Numbered from the stretch's first letter, positions 34,754 to 45,370 are shown. The stretch is DNA of 64,000 bases from Verrucomicrobiaceae bacterium (GCA_947466075.1 CANIBP010000022.1:1-64000); one strand, 5' to 3'. Notes: generated by a model from the letters alone, not told the origin. Made by a program: numbers and translations.

Positions 34754-36580
34754 ATGTCCAAAATTCGCATTCTTCCAGACGCACTCGCCAGCCAGGTGGC
34801 AGCGGGAGAGGTTGTCGAGCGCCCGGCGGCTTTGGTCCGTGAACTGGTGGAAAACAGCCTGGATGCGGGGGCAAGGCACATCGAAGTCCACGCGCAGCGC
34901 GGCGGCATTGCCATGATTCGCATCGTTGATGACGGCAGTGGTATGGATCGTGAGGATGCCATGTTGTGTCTCGAAAGACACGCGACCAGCAAGATTCGGA
35001 CCAAGGAGGACCTCGGGGCCATTTGCACCTTTGGCTTTCGTGGCGAGGCGCTGCCCAGCATCGCCAGCGTCTCACGCTTTCGCCTCGCTACGCGTGAGAA
35101 GGAGGCGCTCGTAGGCACCGAAATCGAGGTGAACGGCGGTAAACTCATGGCGGTGCGCGATCATGGTGGTGCTCCCGGCACGGTGATCGAGGCTCGTTCG
35201 TTGTTCTTCAACGTGCCAGCTCGCCGTAAATTCCTGCGCACCGAAAACACCGAGTTCGCTCACGTGGAGCAGCAACTTCGCCTACATGCCATCGCCAATC
35301 CTCAGGCGGCATTCACTTTGACGCACAATGGCGAACTCATACTGCATCTTCCGGCTACTCGTGATATGCTGGAGCGCATTCGCGGGCTAGTGGGCGATGA
35401 ACTCGCCTCACGTCTGCTCAAAATCGAAGAAACGACACTGCATGGCGTGACAGTGACCGGTTACATTGGTGGTCCAGGCATGAGCCGCTCCAATCGTCAG
35501 ATGCAGACGACCTATCTCAATGGGCGCCCCATCGAAAGCCCCAGCATTTCGTATGGCCTGCGTGAGGGCTATCACACCGCGTTGATGAAGGGGCAATATC
35601 CCGTCACATTCCTGTTCATCCAGATGGATCCCACGGCCTTCGATGTGAATGTGCATCCAGCAAAGAAGGAGGTGCGGTTTCACGATGGCAATGGTGTGCG
35701 CGATGCCATCGCTCGTTGCGTGAGTCGCACGCTCGAAAACGCCGCCAAGCTTCCCAGCGGACATGCGCCAGCACGCTCTGTTCCTGTTGTTCCAGCGGTG
35801 GAAACCACACGGCAGGAGCAGTTTGCCATGCCAATGGCGATTTCTTCCGCACCTTTACGACTGGTTGAATCTACCGTTCCGGCAACAGTGGCGCTTCAGA
35901 AAATCCTTCCGAATGTAGAACGGCCATCAGTTGAAATTGCTTCCCCGAGGCAAGTCGAGAAGCCCCAGCCAGAATCCCAAGGGCAGCCCACAGCGTCCGA
36001 CTTCCGCATCATCGGTGTTTTGCAGAAACTCTATGTGCTCATGGAGGGCAAAGAGGGGTTGGTGATGATGGACCAGCACGCAGCGCATGAACGCGTGAAC
36101 TTTGAAAAATTCCGCCGCGCTCTCGAAACTGGTGGGGTGCCATGCCAGCGCCTGCTGATGCCCATCAATCTGCAAACCACACCGCGTGATGCCGATCTGC
36201 TGAAGCAAAATCAGACTGTGCTTAGCCGTTTGGGCATCGAGATCGAACCCTTCGGCCCGAACATCTTCAAGGTCGAGGCGCTGCCAGCTTTTTTAAAAAC
36301 CGACGACCCCGCAGCATGGCTTGATCAGGTCATCGAGGAACTGAGCAGCCTGAGCGCGAAATCATCCTCGCTGCGCCTCAGCGAAGACGCCATAGCCACC
36401 ACTGCCTGCCGTGCTTCTGTGAAAAGCAACGACGTGCTTTCCATTCCCGAGTTGCAGGCGCTGCTCAAAGACCTCCTCGCCTGCGAAATGCCCTACTGCT
36501 GCCCACATGGCCGTCCCACGCTCGTGCAAATCTCCACCGCCGAAATGGAGCGTAAATTCGGCCGCAGAGCGCCAGGGTAG
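34754..36580 (+). CDS. mutL: DNA mismatch repair protein MutL, endonuclease-type
   Basis: 608 residues. The GHKL ATPase domain shows ELVENSLDAGARHIEV, RIVDDGSGM, ATSKI and CTFGFRGEALPSIASVS in the first 105 residues. After a Pro-rich linker (about 330-410) the C-terminal domain has DQHAAHERVNFE, which fits the DQHA-x2-E-x4-E nicking motif. It also carries ATTACRASVKSND and CPHGRPT, further metal-site motifs. It should therefore nick DNA itself, as in bacteria without MutH. It lies alone on the plus strand; mutS is not in the window. Confidence 0.96.
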   Translation: MSKIRILPDALASQVAAGEVVERPAALVRELVENSLDAGARHIEVHAQRGGIAMIRIVDDGSGMDREDAMLCLERHATSKIRTKEDLGAICTFGFRGEALPSIASVSRFRLATREKEALVGTEIEVNGGKLMAVRDHGGAPGTVIEARSLFFNVPARRKFLRTENTEFAHVEQQLRLHAIANPQAAFTLTHNGELILHLPATRDMLERIRGLVGDELASRLLKIEETTLHGVTVTGYIGGPGMSRSNRQMQTTYLNGRPIESPSISYGLREGYHTALMKGQYPVTFLFIQMDPTAFDVNVHPAKKEVRFHDGNGVRDAIARCVSRTLENAAKLPSGHAPARSVPVVPAVETTRQEQFAMPMAISSAPLRLVESTVPATVALQKILPNVERPSVEIASPRQVEKPQPESQGQPTASDFRIIGVLQKLYVLMEGKEGLVMMDQHAAHERVNFEKFRRALETGGVPCQRLLMPINLQTTPRDADLLKQNQTVLSRLGIEIEPFGPNIFKVEALPAFLKTDDPAAWLDQVIEELSSLSAKSSSLRLSEDAIATTACRASVKSNDVLSIPELQALLKDLLACEMPYCCPHGRPTLVQISTAEMERKFGRRAPG

Positions 36581-36665
36581 GGGAGTGCGGTAGATTTGAA
36601 ATCTCGTGATAAGTCCGAAGGGCAGCAACGTTAAAGGGCGAACCTCCCCCAAACCCACTCTGCTC

Positions 36666-37949
36666 ATGAATCCCTTCCGCAACGATCTTTCCCGCCGTGC
36701 CTTCGTTTCCGGCGCAGCCAAGACATTTCTCGGCGTCAGTGCCGCCTCCCGTGTCATTGCCGCGCCTGGCATCGGCACCTCGCCACTCAAGCAGGCTGCC
36801 ACGGCACGCAACGTCATCTATTTGTATATGACCGGCGGCATGAGCCACCTAGACACCTTTGATCCGAAGCCTGGAAAGACCGATATCATGGGTCTTACTA
36901 AAGTGATCAACACCAACGTCGATGGTGTTCGCGTTTCAGATAGCATTCCACTCATTGCCCGGCAGATGGACAAGCTTGCCGTCGTTCGCAGTATGATGAC
37001 CACGCAGGGAGCCCACGAGCAGGGGCAGTATTATCAGCACACCAGCTACACGCAGCGCAGCAGCATACGCCATCCCACCATGGGTGCATGGCTACAAAAG
37101 TTCCAGGACCGTGGCAATCCCACGCTTCCGGGTAGCGTCATGATAGGCAACGACAGCCGTCATCCTGGTGCGGGTTTCTTCGAAAGTCGCTTCGCGCCGC
37201 TCATGATCAGCGACCCCGAGAACGGCATCAACAACGTCAAAACCAACTCATGGTTCACCGAAGAGCGCTTTAACAGTCGCCTTGCCACGGCCAAGCAACT
37301 CGACCGCCAGTTTGCTGAAACCTATAACGTCAAAAACGTCCGCGCCTATGCCGACATGTATGACGATGCGCTCAAGATGATGAAGAGCGAAGAATTGAAA
37401 GCATTCGATCTCAGTGACGAACCTGAGGCTCTGCGTGCCAAATACGGCAAAGACACGTTTGGCCAAGGTTGCCTGCTTGCTCGGCGCCTCGTTGAGCATG
37501 GTGTGCGCTTTGCCGAGGTTTCCTTCGGTAGTTGGGACACACACAATGCCAACTTCACTCGTGTGCCTGAGCTTTGTGACGAACTCGACTCCGCACTCAG
37601 CACCCTGTTACAGGATCTCGAATCCCGCGGATTGTTGCAGGAGACGCTCGTCGTTCTCGCCACTGAATTTGGCCGCACGCCTGAGATCAACGCCAATGAT
37701 GGCCGCGACCACCACGCAACTGGCTTCACCTGCCTCATGGCGGGCGGCGGCGTTCGCGGTGGACAGGTTTATGGTGCCACCGACGAAATCGGCAAAAAAG
37801 CCGTCGAAAATGTGGTCACCATCCCTGACTTCAACGCCACCATTGCCTATGCCCTCGGCATCCCGCTTGATCAGGTGCTATACAGCCCCAGCAAGCGTCC
37901 GTTCACAGTTGCTGACAAAGGGAAACCGATTACTGCGCTGTTTGGGTGA
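36666..37949 (+). CDS. DUF1501 protein with Tat signal
   Basis: 427 residues from ATG 36666; a further upstream ATG at 36606 is in spacer. The N-terminus DLSRRAFVSGAAKTFLGVSA is a twin-arginine signal. The sulfatase-like DUF1501 fold is visible as YLYMTGGMSHLDTFDPKPGK, MMTTQGAHEQGQYY, SFGSWDTHNAN, TLVVLATEFGRTPEIN and DGRDHHATGFTCLMAGGGV. PVC genomes hold many such proteins, usually next to a DUF1549/DUF1553 cytochrome partner; none is adjacent here. It is likely secreted and metal-dependent. The substrate is unknown. Confidence 0.9.
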   Translation: MNPFRNDLSRRAFVSGAAKTFLGVSAASRVIAAPGIGTSPLKQAATARNVIYLYMTGGMSHLDTFDPKPGKTDIMGLTKVINTNVDGVRVSDSIPLIARQMDKLAVVRSMMTTQGAHEQGQYYQHTSYTQRSSIRHPTMGAWLQKFQDRGNPTLPGSVMIGNDSRHPGAGFFESRFAPLMISDPENGINNVKTNSWFTEERFNSRLATAKQLDRQFAETYNVKNVRAYADMYDDALKMMKSEELKAFDLSDEPEALRAKYGKDTFGQGCLLARRLVEHGVRFAEVSFGSWDTHNANFTRVPELCDELDSALSTLLQDLESRGLLQETLVVLATEFGRTPEINANDGRDHHATGFTCLMAGGGVRGGQVYGATDEIGKKAVENVVTIPDFNATIAYALGIPLDQVLYSPSKRPFTVADKGKPITALFG

Positions 37950-38140
37950 TTGATCGGTGATTTCGTGAAGTCTTAGATTCGGCATGGTGGTAGCTTCTGC
38001 GCTCCAACATGGCGCATGTCCTGCTTTGGTCGTAAAACTACCGTTTGAGCGGCTGCTGCATCCGTGTATGAAGCCCGCTCCCCCGGAAATTTCTGGAAAC
38101 CTTCTTGAAAAATCCCAATTAATTAGCAAAACTTAAATAA

Positions 38141-39436
<1,296 letters not shown>

Positions 39437-39442
39437 GACCCG

Positions 39443-39769
39443 ATGAACTACCGAGAAGTGCGCGCATCCGAACCCCAGACCCCCTGGGAATTCTGGATGC
39501 GCGCCCTCCTTAAGGTCGCCAAGTTCATCCTCCTGCTGCTCGTTGTCCCCGTAATCTATGTCCTGTGTGACAACCCGATGGACACGCAGATGGCCATGCG
39601 TACGAAGCTTGATCAACTCAAAGTGCAGCGTGACACGCTCAAAACTGATCGCGATAAACTCCTGCGCCGCATGGAGTGGATCAAAAACGACAACGCCTAC
39701 CTCGAAATGGCCGCCCGCGACCGCCTGCACCTCCAGAAGGAAGGCGAGTACGTCCTGCGGTTTGAGTAA
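39443..39769 (+). CDS. FtsB/DivIC-like septum formation initiator
   Basis: 108 residues with one transmembrane helix (AKFILLLLVVPVIYVLCD, residues about 29-46) followed by a coiled coil (MRTKLDQLKVQRDTLKTDRD, then KLLRRMEWIKNDNAYLEMAA) and the conserved RDRLHLQKEGEYVLRF end. FtsB links FtsL and FtsQ in the divisome; it activates septal wall synthesis. The eno-ftsB order is widespread and supports the call. The 6-nt spacing suggests cotranscription with eno. Confidence 0.88.
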   Translation: MNYREVRASEPQTPWEFWMRALLKVAKFILLLLVVPVIYVLCDNPMDTQMAMRTKLDQLKVQRDTLKTDRDKLLRRMEWIKNDNAYLEMAARDRLHLQKEGEYVLRFE

Positions 39770-39788
39770 GTCACCATCTTCGTGATGT

Positions 39789-40082
39789 TTAACCGAATAG
39801 GGGCAGCAATGCGCCGATCATAAAAATGATCAGCAGCGCCAGGGCCACCCACCACCAGAGATTCGCTGTCAGCGGCTGCTTCGAGCTTTTGCCGCCGAAT
39901 TCACGGGCGATGAAGTCGTCGTAATCGAACTCGTCATCGGGAAGGTCGAGGCCATCGGCATGCGTGTCACCGCTCCAGCCGGAATTGGCACAGGCGCCGC
40001 AATCATCACAGGCGGCGGCTCCGCGTGGCACCCATTCGCCGCAGGCCGGGCATTGGCCGGGAGGTTTGAAGGCCACGCTCAT
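39789..40082 (-). CDS. Zinc-ribbon, single-TM small protein
   Basis: 97 residues. Two Cys pairs, CPACGEW and CDDCGAC, near residues 11-30 make a zinc ribbon. An acidic patch follows (LDLPDDEFDYDDF), then a C-terminal helix WWWVALALLIIFMIGALLPL anchoring it in the membrane. Function is unknown. Its ATG overlaps the stop of the upstream 89-residue gene by 4 nt, so they are translationally coupled. Confidence 0.7.
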   Translation of the reverse strand: MSVAFKPPGQCPACGEWVPRGAAACDDCGACANSGWSGDTHADGLDLPDDEFDYDDFIAREFGGKSSKQPLTANLWWWVALALLIIFMIGALLPLFG

Positions 40083-40348
40083 TCGGCGGGCTGCGAGATC
40101 GTTTGGATCTGCGGCTTACGGCTCAGCGGGGCAGTGCTCGCTGCATGTGCCGCAGGAGAAACACTCAAACGGTGAAAAGCCGCCGTGTCAGCCACACCAC
40201 TGGTATTGAGGAGCGGTGCTAATCCTGCTTGTCGCGAGTGTGAGCCCACTGGCCCCGGACGCAGTGGTGCGAGCATCACCAGCACGGCCATGGCGATAAC
40301 ACCGGTGGCTAGAAGTTGGCTGGTGGTGATGGGTTGCTGCCTTCTCAT
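40079..40348 (-). CDS. Small membrane-anchored hypothetical protein
   Basis: 89 residues; N-terminal hydrophobic helix LLATGVIAMAVLVMLAPL followed by a Pro/Ser/Ala-rich segment (SVSPAAHAASTAPLSRKPQI). It could be an exported or tethered protein. It is coupled to the zinc-ribbon gene and divergent from the GT28 gene, with promoters probably in the AT-rich 40349-40441. No family was recognised. Confidence 0.5.
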   Translation of the reverse strand: MRRQQPITTSQLLATGVIAMAVLVMLAPLRPGPVGSHSRQAGLAPLLNTSGVADTAAFHRLSVSPAAHAASTAPLSRKPQIQTISQPAE

Positions 40349-40441
40349 GGCATGGAGAAAATAGTTAACATAACTAAAATAATACGATCAACGCCTCTAT
40401 CCAAGCCTTTTTGCTTGTTTTGCTGCTTTTTTCCGCCAGCG

Positions 40442-41551
40442 GTGCGCCGCGTGATTTTGCTCCTAACGGCTGGCTTTGGCGATGGACACAACACCGCCGC
40501 GCGTTCCGTGGCGGAGGCGCTTGAACGTCTGTGTCCCGGTGAAACCATCGAGGTGAGTGATCTCATCAGCGAGGCGATGCCGCGGCTCTCGGACGTCAGC
40601 AAGGCGCTCTACCAGCTTGCCATCACCCACTGGCCCGCTGCTTGGCGTGTCACGTATGAGTTGATGGGCAAACGCAGCGTCACTGGCCCGGACTCCAAAT
40701 GGCAGACTGGCCTGATCAATGCCCTGAAGCAGCGCATCGCTGAGAAGCAGCCGCGACTCATCATCAGCACGTATCCGCTTTACGCCGTGCTCTTGGAGAC
40801 ACTCGGACATACGCAGAAGGTGCCGCCGCTTGCCACGATCATCACCGACTCCATCAGCGTGAACCGCATCTGGGTCATGTCTGGCAGTGATCTGTTTTGC
40901 GTCGCCGATGAGGAGACGAAGAAAGTCGTCATCGGTTTCGGCGTGCCGGAGTCAAAGATACGCGTCACGGGCTTCCCAGTCAGTCTTGCCTTCACTGAGC
41001 CGCTGGCAGAGACACCTGCGCATGTCGGCGCACGCATTCTGTATCTGCCATCGACCACCGGCCGTCGTGTGGCCGCCACACTGGAGGCTTTGAAGCCGAT
41101 CCTGCTTGCTGGAGCCAAGCTCACGCTGCCTGTCGGTAAGCATGCTTCGCGTCTCCATCATGTTTTGCGCCGCTTCACCGATGCGCTCCCGCCCGACACG
41201 GTGGACATCATTGGCTGGACGAAGCGCATTCCCGAGTTTCTCCGCACGCACGATGTCGTCATCTGCAAAGCCGGTGGTGCCATCCTGCATGAGGTGCTCG
41301 CGGCGAAGATCCCCGCTGTCATTGATTACGTCGTCCCTGGCCAGGAGGAGGGCAATGCCGAGGTGCTGACCAAGTGCGGCGGTGGCATTGTCACCCACAC
41401 AGCCCAGCAAACCGCCGACGCCGTTGCCAGCATCCTTACCAACGACGGTGCCGTTGGCCGCCGCATGCGTGCCAGCATGGCGAAGCTCAGCGTGCCTGAT
41501 GCCGCCCTGCGCACCGCCAAGGCGTCACTTGCCGTCGCGGATGGAAAGTAA
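40442..41551 (+). CDS. GT28 diacylglycerol glucosyltransferase/MGDG synthase-like enzyme
   Basis: 369 residues. GTG 40442 yields MRRVILLLTAGFGDGHNTAA, which fits the UgtP/MGDG-synthase N-terminus; longer frames to 40352 (ATG) or 40316 add a Cys-rich stretch that looks like spacer. Family features: NTAARSVAEAL, LIISTYPLYAVL, TIITDSISVNRIW and the C-terminal donor site ICKAGGAILHEVLAAKIPAV with PGQEEGNAE. Such enzymes glycosylate diacylglycerol or act MurG-like on lipids at the membrane. The Nudix gene overlaps its end by 11 nt. Confidence 0.8.
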   Translation: MRRVILLLTAGFGDGHNTAARSVAEALERLCPGETIEVSDLISEAMPRLSDVSKALYQLAITHWPAAWRVTYELMGKRSVTGPDSKWQTGLINALKQRIAEKQPRLIISTYPLYAVLLETLGHTQKVPPLATIITDSISVNRIWVMSGSDLFCVADEETKKVVIGFGVPESKIRVTGFPVSLAFTEPLAETPAHVGARILYLPSTTGRRVAATLEALKPILLAGAKLTLPVGKHASRLHHVLRRFTDALPPDTVDIIGWTKRIPEFLRTHDVVICKAGGAILHEVLAAKIPAVIDYVVPGQEEGNAEVLTKCGGGIVTHTAQQTADAVASILTNDGAVGRRMRASMAKLSVPDAALRTAKASLAVADGK

Positions 41552-41936
41552 TCCGCCAGTTCCCGTCGTCTGCGCCATCATCGTGCGTGATGACTTGGTC
41601 ATGCTCGCGCAGCGTCCACCGGACAAAAAACTGGGCGGCCTGTGGGAATTTCCCGGCGGCAAAGTTGAAGCGAATGAGTCTGCCGAAGCCGCCTTGCATC
41701 GTGAACTTCACGAAGAACTCGGCTGCACCGTGCGCATCACCCGCACGCTGCCATCCTTCGTTCACGCTTACTCGTGGGGCAGCATCGAACTCATTCCGTT
41801 TCTTTGTGAACTTACCGCTGATGGCCCCGAACCGCATCCGCATGAGCACACCGCCCTCGTCTGGGTTGAACGTGAACAACTGCGTGCCTACGAACTCGCG
41901 CCCGCCGATGTGCCACTGCTCACGGCTTTACTTTAG
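41541..41936 (+). CDS. Nudix hydrolase (MutT-like)
   Basis: 131 residues from ATG 41541. The Nudix box G-x5-E-x7-RE-x2-EE-x-G is intact in GGKVEANESAEAALHRELHE then ELGC. The N-terminus VPVVCAIIVRDDLVMLAQRP and LGGLWEFPGG match MutT/8-oxo-dGTP diphosphatases, which cleanse oxidised nucleotides. It overlaps the GT28 gene at its start and the SNase-like gene, convergent, at its stop. Substrate specificity is inferred. Confidence 0.9.
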   Translation: MESNPPVPVVCAIIVRDDLVMLAQRPPDKKLGGLWEFPGGKVEANESAEAALHRELHEELGCTVRITRTLPSFVHAYSWGSIELIPFLCELTADGPEPHPHEHTALVWVEREQLRAYELAPADVPLLTALL

Positions 41937-42564
41937 ACGGGGCACGCTTCGGTTTGCCCCACGCACCGCATTTAGCGGCCTTAGCATCACGCTCCAATGA
42001 GCGTAGGCGGTTCTCGAAGTCGAATTCACGCTGTCCATCTGGCATCACCGTGCCCTTGGTATGAATCCGGCACAGGCCAGCCTTCACCAATTTCTCCGAC
42101 AATTCCTCGCCATCGTCAAAGAACACCAGCGCATACGAGCGTGCACTGTCATACACACGCTCCCAGCGTGTTTGGATCGTGAATCGCTGCTCACGCAGTA
42201 GTTTTTCCGTGAACGCCTTTGCCTCCATGCCCGTGGCCACGGTTTGCGGAATGCTCAAGCCGCCGAAATAGCCTGCCTGATCCTTCAACCGGTCATTCAC
42301 CAGCGAATACTGCCGTTTCTCCGGGCAATCGACGAAATACAGCCGCAGCACCTGCTCGCCGCCGTCATGCGTAATCTTGAAACTATCGCCATCGTTGTTC
42401 GCATCATCCACCAAACGCGCATGTTTCAGCACCACGAAGCTGCCATCATGTTCCGGCCTCGGTGGCGCTGGTTTGTCGCGAAAATGCTGCCACGCCTGCA
42501 GCAGCGCGACACTCAGCCACACCAGCAGCCACAGATTGCGCGAGAGCTTCGACCGCGTCTTCAT
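41920..42564 (-). CDS. Thermonuclease (SNase)-family nuclease, membrane-anchored
   Basis: 214 residues. An N-terminal hydrophobic helix (NLWLLVWLSVALLQAW) probably anchors or exports it. The SNase fold shows DDANNDGDSFKI (metal Asp), LRLYFVDCPEKR (Arg, Asp and Glu of the active site) and ERVYDSARSYALVFF (second Arg). It should cleave DNA or RNA outside the cytoplasm. The C-terminus is Lys-rich. The ATG overlaps the queE stop by 4 nt. It also overlaps the Nudix gene by 17 nt tail to tail. Confidence 0.85.
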   Translation of the reverse strand: MKTRSKLSRNLWLLVWLSVALLQAWQHFRDKPAPPRPEHDGSFVVLKHARLVDDANNDGDSFKITHDGGEQVLRLYFVDCPEKRQYSLVNDRLKDQAGYFGGLSIPQTVATGMEAKAFTEKLLREQRFTIQTRWERVYDSARSYALVFFDDGEELSEKLVKAGLCRIHTKGTVMPDGQREFDFENRLRSLERDAKAAKCGAWGKPKRAPSKVKP

Positions 42565-43256
42565 GTCCCGCGCTTGTTGCCAAACAAATCAATGTGCAGC
42601 CGCGGTGAATAGCGCCAACCGGTCTGCTTGCAGACTTCCACCAGCCAAGCCTGCCGCAAGCGCAGCACCTCGGGTTGTATGCCCTCCGGCATGAGCAGAA
42701 TTTGTTCCGGTCTCACCGGCACACCGATCGAATCCACCACCGCGCGCACCTCTTCGACATCCGCCTCGCTCGCGACGACGAATTTGAGCTGAAACTCATA
42801 CGCCGAGCACCACGCTCGCAACACCTCCGGCTGCAAGCGAAGCCGCTCATGCTTCTCCACCCACGCTTTGCCCGCCAAGACTTCATCTGGCGTCGAATGC
42901 GCCAGTTTCGGACTGATCGAGGCCAGATCACACGCCACACCCTCCGGCGCAATCGTTCCTGCCGTTTCAATCGTGATATGCTTCCCAGCCTCACGTAGTT
43001 TGGATAACAACACCGCCATCTCCTTCGCAATCATCGGCTCCCCACCCGTCACGACGACAAAACGCGTCGGATGCTGGTTCACCGCAGCGAGAATGGCCGC
43101 CACGCTCATCTCATCGCCTTCCGGCTTCCACGACGCATAGGGTGTGTCACACCATCCGCAACGCAGGTTGCACCCCGAAGTCCGCACAAACACCGACGGT
43201 GTCCCAATGAGCGATCCCTCGCCCTGCACGGAATAAAAGATCTCGGAGATCAGCAT
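42561..43256 (-). CDS. queE: 7-carboxy-7-deazaguanine synthase (radical SAM)
   Basis: 231 residues from ATG 43256 (MLISEIFYSVQGEGSLIG), which overlaps the end of the HemL-like gene by 7 nt. The radical SAM cluster motif C-x3-C-x2-C is C29, C33, C36 (TSGCNLRCGWCDTPY). Further motifs are VVTGGEPMIAKEMA and ITIETAGTIAPEGV. QueE contracts 6-carboxytetrahydropterin to CDG in queuosine/deazapurine synthesis. QueC, QueD and QueF are not in the window. Confidence 0.93.
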   Translation of the reverse strand: MLISEIFYSVQGEGSLIGTPSVFVRTSGCNLRCGWCDTPYASWKPEGDEMSVAAILAAVNQHPTRFVVVTGGEPMIAKEMAVLLSKLREAGKHITIETAGTIAPEGVACDLASISPKLAHSTPDEVLAGKAWVEKHERLRLQPEVLRAWCSAYEFQLKFVVASEADVEEVRAVVDSIGVPVRPEQILLMPEGIQPEVLRLRQAWLVEVCKQTGWRYSPRLHIDLFGNKRGT

Positions 43257-44593
43257 GGAGCTTTCCATTCCGCCGCGTGGCGGGCAAAAGCAAGTGAAGC
43301 AAGCTTCAGTGTTTCGTCGATGTCGGCCTGCGTATGAGCGAGGCTGATGAACCACAGGCCACGTTCGATGGCGCGGACGCCTTCTTCGAGGAGGCAGCGG
43401 CGCAAGTGCGCCCAGCGTGGGGCGTCGTGGCGCTGAACGTAGTCGCGGTAGTCCAGAATGGGGCCTTCCTCGACATCGGGCTTGAGCATGGTGCAGTGGA
43501 AGACGAGGCCGAAGCCCTGCGGCAGGACGGGAACCTCATGCTGCTGGGCGAGCTGGCAGAGGCCGGCCATCAACTGCTCGCCGAGGTGAATCATGCCTGC
43601 CGGATGCGTGTCGCCGAGGGCGATGACTTGATCGAGGCACCATTTCGCAGCAGCGAGGCAGAGCGGATTGGCGTTCAAGGTGCCGGCATGCACGACCTGG
43701 CCGCTGATGATCTTGGCGAAGAACTTTTCTTTGCCGACGAGCGCGGCGAAGGGGACACCGCCGCCGACGGCCTTGCCGAGAATGGTCAGATCGGGAACGA
43801 AGCCGAGGAATTTTTGGGCGCAACCGGCTCCGAAGCGGAAGCCGGTGATGGTTTCATCGGCGATCATGACGATGCCGTTTTCGTCGCACAATTCGCGGAT
43901 GGTGTCGATCATGCCGGGCACGGGCGGCATGCAGCCGGTGTTGCAGAGCACGGGTTCAAAGATGATCGCGGCGATCTGGCCGTGATGTTCCTTCACTCGC
44001 TGACGCAGATGCTCAGGATCGTTCCAGCGGGCAACCACAAAAGTGTTCAGCACCTCGGGGATCACGCCTTGGCTCGGATGCAGCCGCGTGGGGTCGTCCT
44101 CGCTGCCCCATTGGTCTGGCGGCGGAGCAAAACCGACGAGTCCTTCATCGCTCCAGCCGTGATAATGGCCTTCAAACTTCAACACCAGCGGTCTGCCAGT
44201 ATGCGCCCGCGCCAGACGCAGCGCGGAGAGCACGACCTCGGTGGCGGAATTGTTGAAGCGCACCCGTTCGGCACCGGGGATCATCTTTTGCAGCCGTTCC
44301 GCCACTTCAATCTCCAATTCGCTCTGCGCCGCCCAGTGCGTGCCTTTGTGAGCCTGCTCGGCGATGGCATCGGCCATGCCTTTCGGCGCATGACCATAAA
44401 GGATCGCGCCCTGGCCGATCTGGAAGTCGATGTACTCGTTGCCATCGACATCAAAGAGCCGCGAGCCGCTGCCGTGGTCGAAATACAGCGGCACGGGGGC
44501 CTCCATCTTGCGGATGCCGCTGTTCACGCCAGCGGCGATGCTGCGCTGGGCTCGGGCGAAGAGTTCGACGGACTTCGGGAAGACGTAAGACAT
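43250..44593 (-). CDS. HemL-like class III aminotransferase
   Basis: 447 residues from ATG 44593 (MSYVFPKSVELFARAQ). The PLP fold is of the glutamate-1-semialdehyde aminomutase group: NNSATEVVLSALRLARAHTG, FEGHYHGWSDE, MIADETITGFRFG with D246, and the PLP lysine K274 in ILGKAVGGG. The usual HemL NSGTEA motif is altered to NSATEV. It could be a true HemL or a related aminotransferase acting on another substrate. It is cotranscribed with a Dabb gene (16 nt upstream) and with queE, which overlaps it. Confidence 0.85.
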   Translation of the reverse strand: MSYVFPKSVELFARAQRSIAAGVNSGIRKMEAPVPLYFDHGSGSRLFDVDGNEYIDFQIGQGAILYGHAPKGMADAIAEQAHKGTHWAAQSELEIEVAERLQKMIPGAERVRFNNSATEVVLSALRLARAHTGRPLVLKFEGHYHGWSDEGLVGFAPPPDQWGSEDDPTRLHPSQGVIPEVLNTFVVARWNDPEHLRQRVKEHHGQIAAIIFEPVLCNTGCMPPVPGMIDTIRELCDENGIVMIADETITGFRFGAGCAQKFLGFVPDLTILGKAVGGGVPFAALVGKEKFFAKIISGQVVHAGTLNANPLCLAAAKWCLDQVIALGDTHPAGMIHLGEQLMAGLCQLAQQHEVPVLPQGFGLVFHCTMLKPDVEEGPILDYRDYVQRHDAPRWAHLRRCLLEEGVRAIERGLWFISLAHTQADIDETLKLASLAFARHAAEWKAPC

Positions 44594-44609
44594 GGCGGTT
44601 GGATGGGAA

Positions 44610-44918
44610 TCAATGCAGCGGCGAGCTGTCATAGATCACCACGCGATCCCAGAACGTCTTGCACGCAGCAACGAAGCGTAAATGCTTGGGGCACTCTTTC
44701 TGGTAGAACACATGATCCGCCATGTTTTTGAAGTGCAGCGTCAGCGAGTAAGTGAACGAGTGGTCGCAGACGGGCCGCCTCTCCGTATCCGCTGGCTTGC
44801 CGACGAAGGCGTGAACGAGATAATCAATTTCAAGCAGGTGCATCAGCTCGGCTTCGAAAGTGGCACGTTGTTCGGAGGTGAGGTCGGCTTTGAGCCAGAA
44901 ATAGACGTTATGAATCAT
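44610..44918 (-). CDS. Dabb-family (stress-responsive alpha/beta barrel) protein
   Basis: 102 residues from ATG 44918. The start MIHNVYFWLKADLTSEQRA and DYLVHAFVGKPADTERRP are typical of the dimeric alpha/beta barrel (Dabb) family, with the pattern SLTLHFKNMADHVFYQ near the end. Its role is not known; related proteins bind or modify small molecules. It opens the operon with the HemL-like aminotransferase, queE and the SNase-like nuclease. Confidence 0.8.
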   Translation of the reverse strand: MIHNVYFWLKADLTSEQRATFEAELMHLLEIDYLVHAFVGKPADTERRPVCDHSFTYSLTLHFKNMADHVFYQKECPKHLRFVAACKTFWDRVVIYDSSPLH

Positions 44919-45109
44919 GGTGGCGGAATGGGTAAGTCGCAGAAATCTCATGTGCAATGCTAATGATGACGGTTTCGATGCGTTTAGTTGCCTGAAGATG
45001 TGGTGCCCATGAGGCATCCGCCTCTTCACTCAACGGACGATGGCCCCACTGGGAACGACTGAAAGTCCGCGTTGCACGTCAACACTAACAATGCAAACCT
45101 AGTACCATC

Positions 45110-45370
45110 ATGACCACCCCCACCATCCTCGCCATCGGTCCCCTCGGCACGCCCGAGATGATCATCATTGGAATCCTCATCCTCGTGCTGTTTGGCGCGA
45201 AAAAACTGCCCACCTTTGCCCGCAGTCTCGGCAAAAGCATGGGTGAGTTCAAAAAGGCCCGCACGGAGTTCGAAGCCGAACTTCACAACGCTCAGGAAGA
45301 AGTCGAGCGTCCGAAAATCTCGTCCCCGCAGGAAAAGCGCCAGCCGGTCTCCAGCGTCGAGGATTCCTAA
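45110..45370 (+). CDS. tatA: Twin-arginine translocase subunit TatA/TatE
   Basis: 86 residues. One N-terminal helix (EMIIIGILILVLFGAKKLP), the FG hinge, then an amphipathic helix (TFARSLGKSMGEFKKARTEF) and an acidic tail, exactly the TatA plan. It forms the Tat export pore with TatC. The window contains several Tat-type signals (26892, 36666). tatC is not adjacent. It is followed after 10 nt by a secreted phosphatase gene. Confidence 0.93.
   Translation: MTTPTILAIGPLGTPEMIIIGILILVLFGAKKLPTFARSLGKSMGEFKKARTEFEAELHNAQEEVERPKISSPQEKRQPVSSVEDS

Noticed and set aside
43334..44731. 465-codon plus-strand ORF opposite the HemL-like gene
   Set aside because: Shadow; the aminotransferase on the other strand has all PLP motifs.
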